A DNA stretch of 64,000 bases. Source: Areca catechu (Eukaryota; Streptophyta; Magnoliopsida; Arecales; Arecaceae). The stretch spans positions 29,821,501 to 29,885,500 of the forward strand of contig CM038043.1 of NCBI GenBank assembly GCA_021397845.1, written 5' to 3'. The translations under genes and the position numbers were made by a program. The notes beneath the pieces are model-generated. The model saw nothing but the letters and a program-made list of their open reading frames with translations, did no database searches and had not been told where the DNA came from. Shown in pieces: positions 43,837 to 54,800 of the stretch (the first letter of the stretch is position 1; the number at the start of each line of letters is the position of its first letter).

Positions 43837-45435
43837 ATCCCTCTCAAGATGTTTGGACTAGGTCATCACTTAGAGGGCACATGATTATATAGCTTTTGTT
43901 TCACAAGTAGAACCACATAGTATAGAAAATGCTAAAAATGACCCCAATTGGATGATGGCCATGCTAAAAAGAACTTAACTACTTCGAAAGAAATAATGTA
44001 TGGACCTTAGTAAATAGACTCTCAGACCATCCATTAATAGGAACCAAATGGGTTTATAGGAATAAGTTAGATGAACAAGGAAAAGTAATTAGAAATAAAG
44101 CAAGATTAGTGGCAAAAGGTTATAATCAAGAAGGAATAGATTTTGATGAAACTTATGCACCTGTAGCAAGATTAGAAGCCATTAGATTATTACTTGCATT
44201 TGCTTGCTACATGAATTTCAAATTATTTCTAATGGATGTAAAAAGTGTATTTTTTGATGGTTTCATTTCAGTAGAAATTTTTATAGAACAACCACCACGT
44301 TTCGAAAGTCATACTTTTTCAAATCATGTTTTTAAACTTAAGAAAGCATTGTATGGATTAAAACAAGCACCAAGAGCCTGGTATGATAGATTAAGCAAGT
44401 TCTTACTTGAAAATAATTTTTTTAGAGTTAATGTAGATACAACTTTGTTTATCAAGAAGAAGAAAATGATATGTTAGTTGTATAGATTTATGTAGATGAT
44501 ATTATTTTTGGTTTAACTAATAAGGATCTTTGTAGAGAATTTGCTAAGTTAATGTAAGGTGAATTCGAAACGAGCTTGATGGATGAACTAACCTACTTCC
44601 TTGAACTCCAAATTAAGCAAACAAAGGAAGGAATTTTTCAACCAAGCATTGTATATCAAGGAAATCATTAAAAAGTTTGGTATGGAGTTATCCAAAGAAA
44701 TGAGCATATCCATGAGCCCCTCCTGCAGATTAGACAAAGATGAGATGGCAACAACATTGATCAAAAGCTTTATTGATGTATGATTGGATTACTATTGTAC
44801 TTAACTACTAGTAGGCCTGATATCTTGTTCAATGTATGCATATGTGCTAGATTTCAATCAAATCCTAAAGAATCATATTTAATTGATGTTAAAAGGAACA
44901 TAAAATATCTCAAAGGAACAAGTAATCTTGGTCTATGGTATTCTAAGCAATCTTCATTAAACTTAATTGGTTTCTTTGATGCTGATTATGGTGGATGTAA
45001 AATTGATAGAAAAAGCACTAGTAGTACTTGCCATTTTCTAGGGTTGAAATTAATTTCATGGCACTGTAAGAAACAAAACTCCGTAGCACTATCTATTGCT
45101 GAGGCAGAGTATATAGTTGCTGGGAGTTGCTGTGCACAAGTGCTTTGGATTAAGCAACAACTAGAAGACTATGGTGTTATTCAAACTAAAATTCTTATCA
45201 AATATTATAACACAAGTGCTACCAATCTTACAAAAAATCCTATTCAGCATTCAAGAACAAATCATATTGAAATTAGACATCACTTTATTAGAAATCATGT
45301 ACAAAATGAAGGTATTGAACTTGAATTCATTCCAACTGAAAACTAACTTGCTGACATCTTTACTAAGCCACTTAATAAAGAATGATTTGAAATGATTAGA
45401 AGTGAATTAGGTTTATATGATCCTTTTTAGAATTT
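43837..45435 (+). pseudogene. Element D RT and RNase H (broken)
   Basis: After J the frame resumes with SQDVWTRSSL. RT: 44109-44477 (MAKGYNQEGIDFDETYAPVA, then LYGLKQAPRAWYDRL), then a TAG followed by IYVDDIIFG near 44490, so the YVDD box is intact but sits behind a stop. RNase H: 44780-45346 (LLLYLTTSRPDILFNVCICA, GFFDADYGGCKIDRKSTSST, AEAEYIVAGSCCAQ) and LADIFTKPLNK near 45350. Stops in RT again replace likely Gln codons (VV*IYVDD, LM*GEFE). The enzyme would be non-functional. Confidence 0.88.
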
Positions 45436-45574
45436 TTGACCTAATTTCTTCTAAAATTAAAAAAAATTATCTAGAAGACCTCCTACATCAATTTAAGGAC
45501 AATGACAACTTTATCTAGTGTGCTACTATCCTTAGAAATATTTTTGATAGCTTTTTAGAACTTTTTTAAGCATT

Positions 45575-45640
45575 TCTGCTCGAGCCAACTCGAGCCGACA
45601 TGCTTCTGGCCAAGCCAACTCTGTTGTCGGGTTAGGTATT
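45575..45640. repeat. Palindrome cluster between pol and extra ORF of element D
   Basis: GAGCCAACTCGAGCCGACAT and AAGCCAACTCTGTTGTCGG lie about 150 bp before the extra ORF. The variant is the one in the LTR of D. Confidence 0.7.
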
Positions 45641-45782
45641 TTATATAAAAGCCGTAGAATAGTTTTAGGGCAAATACCTTACCTTTGAGCCCTAACCATA
45701 GAATAAAGCTCTTCCATTCTTTGAGGGACCACATCTACCCCTCTCCACTAAGATCCATCCACTCCTACCCTTGATTTCTAAA

Positions 45783-47544
45783 ATGGCACCAAGAATGGCT
45801 ATATGGAAGAGAGCAAGACATGTGGAATCGAGTGAAGAAAGAGAAAGAAGAAGCAAAAGAAAAGAAGAAGAGTCGACTCCTACACAGCAACAGGAAGAAG
45901 AACTTGGAAATGAGTCTCCTTCACCCCAAAGATAGGTAATTTCAATGGCTAACCGACCTGTCACTAGTGGGAGAAAATATTGTTTTCATTTCTTGAGGAA
46001 TTGGGAGTAAGAATAAGAGATTGGATTAAGAACCTCGGCTGGACCTACTTCTGTTCATTAGACACCCCTACCTACCCAAATATGGTTAGAAATTTCTTTG
46101 AGAATTTGACTCTAGGAGAATATCACATTCAATCTATAGTAAAAGGAGTCAGGAAAAAGTTGATGAAGAAATCTTAAGTAGGATCTTGCAAATGCCAAAT
46201 GAAGGTGTGAACCACATGGTGTTGAAGAGTAAACAAAGAACTCTAAGGCTGATTTTGGAAAGATCTGATGTGGACACCATGAAGAATGTGCAGGCCAATA
46301 TGCTTTCCTTGGAAATGAGATTGCTGCATAATATAATCAGCAAGATCATCTTGCCTAGGACTAGACACTTTGATTAGGTAAGCGAACGGGACCTAGTGTT
46401 TATGACATACTTGATTGAGATGGAGGCCCTCAATCTACCATATATTATGTTAGTACAGATGAGGCAGGTAGCCAGGAAAGTAAAAGCTTGCCTACCCTAT
46501 GGAATCTTTTTTACACTACTCTTTCAAGAGGCTGTGATATTCCTTACTAAAGAAGATGGTAGACCTCTTCATCATTCTGACACTTATTCAATGAAATCCA
46601 TTCAGAGGTTGGGTTAGCACCTAGTTGAAGGAATTTGGTCGAAAAGGATGTCTGGATAGAGAGCTGCTACATCTTCAAAAGAGGATGAGGATGAGGATGA
46701 TCAGATAATGCACCAAGCTACTGACACTGAGACTGGTACTGTTAGTGGTGATGATGATGATGCTGGTACATAGATTAAGACTGAGAAGCAGGAGAGATAG
46801 CCTGGTAGTACCAGGACAACACCTGCACCTTCTGTTGGACATACTCCAGGACCATCGGCTTCAGTTCTGACTGCTTCCCAGGCATTTATTGCTTAGCAAA
46901 TTAGACTACTCTCTGAGTCCCTGACTAACACTTTTACATCGATGTTTGGCAACCTTCATCAAATAGTTGATACTGGTTTACAGGAGATCAGGGCAAAGTT
47001 GAGTCAGTTATCATCCAGAGTTGGGGCAGTTGAGACCTCCAAAATAGAGTCGCAGAGTGATTTTCAGTCTGTCATTCAAGACCTGCACTCAGACTTGGGG
47101 AGACTGAGAGGAGCTGCAGATGCCTTCAGTGCCTAACATATAGCTAAGATACAGTGTTTATAGTAGGGAGTTGAAGGCCTCAAGACTGAGCTTCGGATTA
47201 TTTGGATGTTTCTATCTAGATTTTCTTCTACAGCTGAGACCTCTAGGAAGCCACCAGCACATTCACCTTCACCACCTCTTACTACAGGACTATTTGATCC
47301 TACACCTATTTCTTCACACCCTCCTATACTTATTTTAGCAGAGCCTAGTGTGCCACCTACTGATGTTAAAATAGAGCCTACACCCTCTAGAGCAAAACCA
47401 AAATCTGGGATTAAGCAAAAACCCAAAGTTCTTATGGCCCCTACTAAAACAAGAAATAGAGATCTTAGATTTAAACCTTTGAAAACTAAGACCTCCTCTG
47501 TTGTTTTAGAAATTGGCTCTTCTTCTAGTGAGGAAGAAGACTAG
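45783..47544 (+). pseudogene. Extra 3' ORF of element D (broken)
   Basis: The start ATG 45783 gives MAPRMAIWKRARHVESSEER, then a very basic part (RRSKRKEEE) that could be a nuclear signal. Stop at 45933, then MANRPVTSGRK and, after a frameshift, FLEELGVRIRDWIKNLGWTY. Later blocks are 46396-46617 (QMRQVARKVKACLPYGIFFT, RPLHHSDTYSMKSIQRLG), 46942-47136 (possible coiled coil) and 47206-47544 (Pro/Thr/Ser-rich, then TRNRDLRFKPLKTKT and SSSSEEED). The order is the same as in B. Known as an env-like or plant transposon-like ORF in this lineage; real function unknown. Confidence 0.65.
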
Positions 47545-48000
47545 TTGTTGTATGCTTTTACTATCTTGTAAGAAGATTAGTTTGTATCTTTTTGATGTAT
47601 CTTTTGGATATATTGTACTTCCATTCAAAAAGTAATGAAATGCTTTCCTTTGAAAATCATTATGTTCATTGATGATGAGATTTCTTATTGTTATATCTTA
47701 TTGCTTCTTTGAATGATCTCACCAATTAACCTGATAAAATAACACTTCACTTGAATTTAATGAAGAATTTCAACTTGAAAAATTCTAAGAAAAAGTGAAA
47801 TTATCTCAAATAATGTTATTATTCTTCTTCTTCTATTTAAAAAGGAATGTAATTTGCTTTTGAACCATTTTTGATTAATGACAAAAAGGGGGAGTAATTG
47901 TATGTGCATGGAAAAATAGCATGTAATGGTTGTGCATTGCAAAATCTTTTGGCAAATCTATTGAAATTGTGCTTGGATTGAATGAAACAGGGGGAGTCAT
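47545..48000 (+). other. 3' untranslated region of element D
   Basis: No gene. Purine tracts at 47881-47894 (ACAAAAAGGGGGAG) and 47989-47997 (AGGGGGAGT) match those of H (7500-7515). No LTR similar to 28186-29716 follows. Confidence 0.6.
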
Positions 48001-50161
48001 CCTTGTTATTCACAAGTTAAGTAAGACTAGCTTGTCCTATGTATGCTCAGTTAATGAGGATGGTTGGTCTCACAACCATTTGTGTAGAGACACTAATACA
48101 AGGATAAGGGTGCTCGTCAGGGTATGAGTACACTAAACTGATCCACACTGGGACTATCTTATGGAAGTCTTATTGCTTGTCAAAAGATAGGTCGCAGAGT
48201 AGGAGTTGTGCATGTGATCTTTAGACCTGAGGTCACCATGGTTCCTTGTGCACACTAAGCCATATTTTTGGTTCATACTCATTCATGACATTGAGTCATG
48301 TACGGGGTGTTTTGGGTATGATGGAAGGTGTACGAAGGATGTGAGTGAACCAACAAGGAATCTATCATTCCTGGTAAGAGGAATTGTTATCCCTTGTAAT
48401 CTCTTCGATGAGTGACTCAAGAAGCCTTTGATCAAAGCAAGATGAGATTAGAAGTGGTTTCTAATCAGTCATCAGTTGAGTCCTCAGGATCGAGCTATAT
48501 ATGACTAAGTATTAGGGTTTGAACATATATCCATACCTATCACTTAATTGGAATAATGGGAGATTGAAAGATTGAATTGCATGGTAACTTTCCACTGAAG
48601 GGTATTTTGGTACTTTCTATAAAAATTTCATATTTTCTGGATAGGCATGACACGTTGCTAGATCTGTCTTGTCTTGTAGGTTTTCATGAACTAATTGGAT
48701 TGGTTTCATGAGTCAATTCGATGGATATTTTGAATTGGACAATACGTGGGCCAATTTGACCTAATTAGGTCAATCAGGTTCGATTGGATCGAATCGGCTC
48801 AATCCTAAACCTACTGCTGGCTAAATGTAGAACCCAATGTCACACACACATTAGGGAGTTGACAAATGAAGTCATTCATGGTTTAATTAGGGTCATGGAT
48901 CCTAATTGGTTAGCTAGATTGCACACTAGCATGTGTAGGCTAACCTAATTCCTAAACCAAGTCAATTTGGGTCCAGTTGCTTGCTATTTTGATTAACCAA
49001 TTTAAGAGAGACTTAAATTGGGTTAAGTATGGGTTAAAACAGCATTTATCAGGTTTTATCCTGATTTATTTGGAATTAGAATGCCACTTGGATTTGAGTC
49101 CAAGTCGGCATGGAGTCTTGGGCGCAATATTGCGCACGCCAAGGAAGATAGGGCACAGAAAGGACCAACAGTCCTTCTGCAGATGAATCACTTTGGCTGA
49201 TTCATCTCGAACTCTCTTGGCACATATCCCCGTGCCCCTTGGGATTGTTTTTGATTGGTCAACACATTTTGATTTGGCGTGAAAAGGGAATGCACGCATG
49301 AAGAGACACATCTCTTCATTTATTGCGCGGCCTGAAATAGTGTCCTTCTGCTATCAGGACTCTTCAAATTTTTTAATGTTTGGAGATTGAAGTGGTGCCT
49401 CTTGGCTTCCCAAAGACTAGTACTTGCCATGTGGCAAGTGACAAATCATCCAGGAATGGGAATGGATGCTGATATGCACTTTGGTGAATGATAAGACATA
49501 TTAGTTATGATTTTTCAAGCCAGATAATTTCTCTTCGATCTTGAAAAATTATATCTGATAACATGTTGGGAGGACACATCACACGTTCCTCTTAAAACTA
49601 TAAATAGGGGTGGTGATATGAGTTTCAGATATCTGATTCCACCATAAAGTTATTCTGAAAGTTTTTGTTCTCCCTCTCTTTTCCTTTAAGACAAACCTTG
49701 TCTCTTTAAGACAAGATTGTTCTTACTAAGACAAGTCTTAGTATTTAAGACATAAGCCTAGAGTATTCTAGAGGAGGGCAATACCAAATCCAAAAGTGGT
49801 TTTGGAAGGCATTTAGAGTACCCTACAAAAGGATAGGGTGTCCTTCAAAGGTCAAAGTCCAGAAGGCTGTCAAGAACAATCCTAGTCATGCAAGCTACTG
49901 AAGAAGGAATTCTTCCTTGGTTCAATTCTGGTGTGGATCACTGTTAGAGGGCTTACACTTGTGAGCCTTGTGGAAAGAAATGGAAAACAGCATTTCAGGT
50001 ATGTTTCTTGTACTTCATTTATGATTCATTAGTTGATAATGTCTAAGGGATCCGGGAATTAGGGTTTCTTCTAGCCAATTAGGGTTTTCATGCTTGAATT
50101 TTGTTTTAAAATTCATTTCCACATTTATCATGATGACCTAGGCTCTTAGAAATTCCTATCA
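48001..50161 (+). repeat. 5' LTR of element E; left boundary not resolved
   Basis: The right end is fixed by AAATTCCTATCA followed by one G and a perfect primer site. A strong TATA box lies at 49599-49606, about 560 bp before the LTR end. I could not place the start: no clear TG with a matching inverted end stands out between 48000 and 49400, so part of this stretch may belong to D or to another repeat. No gene is visible in it. Confidence 0.55.
49599..49606 (+). promoter_or_regulatory. TATA box of element E 5' LTR
   Basis: CTATAAATAGGGG on the plus strand, in AT-rich surroundings upstream of the primer site, in the right orientation for E. Confidence 0.65.
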
Positions 50162-50162
50162 G

Positions 50163-50174
50163 TGGTATCAGAGC
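50163..50174 (+). promoter_or_regulatory. Primer binding site of element E
   Basis: TGGTATCAGAGC, 12 of 12, one base after the LTR end. Confidence 0.92.
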
Positions 50175-51029
50175 TACCCTTAGTTCATTCAATTATGTGT
50201 CATTTTGAAGTTCATGAACATACACATCCGAGTCAACCCAAGCCTATTCGAGTCGACCGAAACCTGTCGAGTCAACTCTTCCAGAATTGTGTTAGTATGT
50301 ATTAGAATTAATATGTTTGGTTTCTATTTTATCATAAAAATAGCATGATTTTGTTATGATATGATATTACGCATATTGTTGATCAAATGCATTATTATAA
50401 CAAGTTTTATCCTAGTAACTGCTTTGGATTGGATTGGTCACCATGGCCATCCGGTCATAGGAGCCAAGTAGGGTTTAAAAGCCCTCTCCTCTCATTCAAT
50501 GGGTCTCCTATGGAATGTAGGGGTGCCGCTATGGCCATATCCCATGAAAAAGTGGGGTGAATGGGGTATTGAAATATCATACTATGATATGATTGCTATG
50601 TAATCATGCAATGTTATGCATATGCTGGAATGATATGCTTTATGTTTATACTTGTTGTTATGAACATTGTTGATATGATTATTTAGGATGTGTTTGAGAC
50701 CATCAAAGCCCTCATTAAAAATCATATTTAGTCATAGTATAAACTTAATCATGATGCAAAACCAATTATGATTTGATCAACTAGTTGGTGTCTAGGCAAG
50801 TGGTTCTGGGAAGGTAAAGGGATTGAGGTTTTTAATTGGTTCCGTTGTCTGACCTGGCCAATTCAATTGATGTCTAAGGAAAGCAATGGGGGGACCCCCT
50901 CACCTCTTCCACTTACCTGGCCAATTTGGTCATATCTAAAACCTTAATTTGGGAATGCTAATTGATTAAGAATACTATAATTTGCCTTCCTTTATGCTAA
51001 GCAAAATTTATGTCAACACTATAGTAGGT

Positions 51030-51329
51030 TTGTTGTGTACACACAAGGCCTACTTTAGGGTTTGATATAAAATTTGTCTTGATGCACTAGGTACTTTATA
51101 GCATGATTGGAATTGTTGCTTTATTGTGTACACACAAGGGTAGCATTATTCAATCATGGCTATATAGAAATGAAGGGTCTGACTGAACTAAGATATTATG
51201 GTTTGTTGTGTACACACAAGGCCATAAGTGTCTTAAAGGCAAGTTTAATAGTTGAGAATTGTATATATTGCAATTAGAAAGGAAGTCCTACCTTTGAACT
51301 CATGAGTATTTGTTGTGTGCACACAAGGC
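51030..51329. repeat. Four direct repeats with a TGTGTACACA core in the leader of E
   Basis: TTGTTGTGTACACACAAGGC or close variants occur at about 51030-51049, 51119-51138, 51203-51222 and 51309-51328, spaced 84-106 bp. The core TGTGTACACA is a perfect palindrome (TGTGTGCACA in the last copy). They lie between primer site and gag, in the part of the RNA that in retroelements often carries dimerisation and packaging signals. Confidence 0.85.
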
Positions 51330-51549
51330 AATCATGAGGAATTAGGATCTCAACCCCACTAAAGAAACCGGTAAGGTTCTCGCTTACCATAGATTGAGGG
51401 TTATGGTATTCGAAGAAAATAGTGGGAGACATTATTAGATATAAAAGTCCTTATGTAATTATGAATGTCATCTTTGGTGGTCTACTGATATTGTTCTTTA
51501 ATTAAATGTAGGATATTTACACTTTGGCTTCAAATTTATCACTGCAGGG

Positions 51550-52575
51550 CATTTAGATGACAATAAGTTAACGGTCCCAATTATATGGACTGGCTGAGGA
51601 ACCTGAGGATTGTACTGACTCAGGAGAGAAGCTTTCCTATATTCTTGATTCTTCGAATCCTGAGATGATTGGAGAGGATGCTTCTGAGGAAAAAATTGTT
51701 GTACATAGAATGTGGCAAAATGACAGTACAACTATCAGGTGCATCATGTTAGCCTCGATGAGCAACGAGCTCTAGAGGCAACATGAAGGTATGGAACCTC
51801 AGTCCATATTGCTCAATTTAAAGGAGCTATATGGAGAGCAAAGTAGGGCTGCTCGATACGAGATATTGAAGTAGTTGTTCCATGCACGGATGAGTGATGG
51901 TTCATCTATACAAACCCACGTATTGAAAATGATTGATATAATTACCCAATTAGGTCAATTAGGATTTGTCATGGATGGTGAACTCAATCAGGACTTGATC
52001 CTGTAGTCACTCCCAGATTGTTTCTCTCAGTTTGTTCTTAATTACCATATGAACAAACTGAATACATCATTACCAGAGCTGCTTATATGCTTAAGATAGC
52101 AGAGTGCCATTATAAAGGAGACAAGGCTCATCTTCTTCTGGTTGATGGAAGAAAGAAACAGCAAAGAAGAAGGGCTTGAAAAGAAAATTCAACCCTAAGA
52201 AGAGCTTCCAGAATAAGAGGAAAGCTAAGAAGGCGGATGGAGCCTGTTTCCACTATGGCAAGCAAGGGCATTGGAAAAAAAATTGCAAGATATATCTTAC
52301 AAGTGTGAAGCAAAATGCAAGTGGAGTATCTAAAGATTTGTACATGATACAAACAAATTTATCATTGAGTTCTTCAAATTCTAATTCATGGGCATTGGAT
52401 ATCGCATGTGGATCTCATATATGTAATTCGTTGTAGGGACTCCACCAAATTAAGAATTTGAAGAAAGGTGACTTCAAGCTATATAGGCAAGTGGTGAAGC
52501 CATTTATGCTGAAGCTATAGGCACCTGTATCTTATTATTACCTTTGGGTAATATGTTAAAGCTAGAAGAATGTTA
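51550..52575 (+). pseudogene. Element E gag and protease (broken)
   Basis: Gag begins near 51550 (NNKLTVPNYMDWLRNLRIVL), a UBN2-type copia capsid, and continues through MIGEDASEEK, LYGEQSRAARYEILK and MIDIITQLGQLGFVMDGELN with a few stops and frameshifts. A Lys-rich part and zinc knuckle follow (52176-52436: CFHYGKQGHWKKNC, second Cys changed to Tyr). The protease near 52388 reads WALDIACGSHICNSL, where related copies have DTACG. The frame then reads AIGTCILLLPLGNMLKLEEC and YY, where C interrupts. Confidence 0.82.
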
Positions 52576-52579
52576 CTAC
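52575..52579. repeat. Left target-site duplication of element C (ACTAC)
   Basis: Identical to 63602-63606 on the other side of C. The host frame of E joins across it. Confidence 0.95.
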
Positions 52580-54120
52580 TGTTGCCTAGTAAGCAACCAA
52601 AGAGGGAGGGTGAATTGGATCTCTAAAAAATATTTGAATGGAATGCAAGAATGTAGACCAATTCAATAAATAAACTAGGTACTATGAATGCAAGTGAAGT
52701 GCTCTTTAATAAGTATGCAGCGGAAATATAAAACAAAAAAAATAAGAGCAATTTGAAGAGGGAATTGAAGAGACAAGCAATCACAACACAAAAGAAGTAT
52801 AGTGGTTCGGTGCTATCCAATGCACCTACATCCATTCCCCAAGACCCACTTCAGAATTCATTATAATCTCAATCGATTACAACGATTAGTTTTCCGGGCT
52901 CACTAATCAAAACCTAACTTATTTTCATAAGGCTCACAAGTCAAAATCTCAATTGGTTTTATGGGCAAACCAAGAACCCAAATGGTTTTAAGGCTCACCA
53001 ACAACCTTCCTTGGTTTTGTGGGCTATCCAAGAACTTAATGGTTTACCAAGCTAACCAATAACCTTCTTGGTTTTCAAGGCTAACCAACAACCTTTACAA
53101 CAAGAATTTATATTAGAAATAAAGAAAGAATGAAAGCTTTCTGATAAAGCGGATATCTCTTTGAAGCATTGATGCAGAGCTGCTTTGACTTGATGAAGCC
53201 TCCTTTAATGTTCAAATAGGATGAACTTGAATGCTTTAAAGACACTTGAATGCTTGGAGACTTTTCTTAGCTTGAAAGTAGTTGAACTTGATGAATAGGA
53301 GTGAATGCTCTTCTTTTCTCTTCTCTTGGTTATTCCCTTTTCATCCTCTTATGTTTTGATTTGATTTGAATTATATAAATACCTTCCCAAGGCCTCAAAC
53401 TCAATTTCTAGTCATTAGACAAAAAAAAGTAGCCATTGGGATCCAAGAGGTGCAAGTTCTGTGTTTGAAAAATTAGCCATTACTATTCCCAGAACTCCAA
53501 GTATCGATACTTCAGGCTGTGAGTCGACACATAGGGTCGACACTTGCACTCCATGAGTCGACACTAAGTTCAAATATCATTAATGTAGCTTTTTGAAATT
53601 CTCATATGTGTCGACACTTCTTCAGTTAAGTCGACACTTTAAGTCGACACTAAGCATCCATGTATCGACCTTAGCATCCATTTGTCGACACTTCAAGCAA
53701 GTCTTCAACTTTAGCAAGTTCTGTAACCCAGAAATCTCAGGCGATGAGCTAATCCATTTATCGTCACTTTGAGTCAACACCAAACGTTCATGTGTTGACA
53801 CTTCGACCGTGCCACCGAAACTGTGCTTGCATACTAGCTTGAGTCGACACTTTCTCAATCATGTGTCGACACTTGAGTCATGTGTCAACACTTTAAGTCG
53901 ACACTTCATTGAGATTTTTACATAAATACCTAAACTTCTGCTAAAACAAGTTTGTGTCGAACTCATATGACCTTTCAAGCAATCTTCAATTATCGAAGTC
54001 CTCTTTAAGTAGATCTTTCATCAAAATTTGGGACTTCTTCAATCAAACAATTTTTGTCAAGTTGATGAGCAACTTTTTCTATAAAAATACAATTCAAAGA
54101 AATCAATAACAGAGTCAACA
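52580..54120 (-). repeat. 3' LTR of element C (1541 bp)
   Basis: It runs from TGTTGCCTAGTAAGC to AGAGTCAACA and is followed inside by ATCTTTCCCTTTT, the complement of the plus-strand primer tract. GTCGACACTT repeats lie at about 53520-53905. Confidence 0.93.
53520..53905. repeat. GTCGACACTT cluster in the 3' LTR of element C
   Basis: About a dozen copies of (A/G)GTCGACACTT or one-base variants occur with irregular spacing. The matching cluster in the other LTR is 62965-63345. Confidence 0.85.
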
Positions 54121-54800
54121 ATCTTTCCCTTTTGATGATGAGAAAACCTTTAAGTATAAATTACATAAAAAGCTTTCTAAAGAACTTTTCAAGGTGCGAA
54201 GAGCTAATTGCAATAGGTGTTAAAGTATTGAAAAAGATGTATCATAGCAAGAGCATTATAATGGCTAAGAGTATCAGAGCTTGAAATATATATAAGAGAT
54301 AAATTCATGTATCATGGTACTCTACTGAGAAAACATGCTCAGGAGAAATAATTTGAGCAGTGAACAATACTCCCCCTAAAGAGATGATTCGTAAACAAAA
54401 ATGAATATCTAAAAATAGAGATTGGGCATGAAATCCAATTCAAAACAGATTTTCAGTACAAAGGAGGTATTACTCCCCCTCACTCAATGCATAGAAATGT
54501 CCAGAATTTCAGATTTTCAAAATAAAATATTTTTTTTTTGCACAGAAATGTCTAGAAATTTTAGATTGTCAAAATAAAGTTCTTTCATCGTGCATATTTT
54601 CATTTATACCTATACTGATTTCTCCCCTTTTTGTTATCATTAAAAAGGAAGGAAGAAGTTAATAAGTTTGAATATAAATGTAACCCATTCACTCAATCAA
54701 AAAAGAAGACAATGAATTAATGAGAGTAATTAATATATTTTATTCACTCAAAGTTATAAGATGAAACATAATATTTCATTCGCTTAAAAAGAGTTTGATA
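54121..54800 (-). other. 3' untranslated region of element C
   Basis: No gene. Complements of purine tracts occur at 54121-54133, 54371-54380 (CTCCCCCTAAA), 54471-54480 (ACTCCCCCTC) and 54620-54632 (CTCCCCTTTTTG), as in B, D and H. Confidence 0.65.

Larger units (their letters stand above)
28186..48000 (+). mobile_element. Element D: SIRE-type copia interrupted by G and J; 3' LTR not seen
   Basis: Order on the plus strand: 5' LTR, primer site, gag, protease, first part of integrase, [G 31433-40321], rest of integrase, [J 41193-43836], RT, RNase H, palindrome cluster, extra ORF, 3' untranslated region. The reading frames of D resume after each insertion. No 3' LTR like 28186-29716 occurs in the rest of the window, and E begins somewhere after about 48000, so the 3' end of D is either beyond E or lost. 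The right limit given here is approximate. Confidence 0.85.
50162..52579 (+). mobile_element. Element E, left part: non-SIRE Ty1/copia split by element C
   Basis: Leader (50175-51530), gag (about 51550-52370) and protease (about 52385-52575) are followed by C. The continuation is at 63602-64000 (pre-integrase, start of integrase). The gag and the phrase LVHTDVCG set it apart from the SIRE-type elements; it resembles Tork-type copia, but I am not sure of the lineage. Confidence 0.88.
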
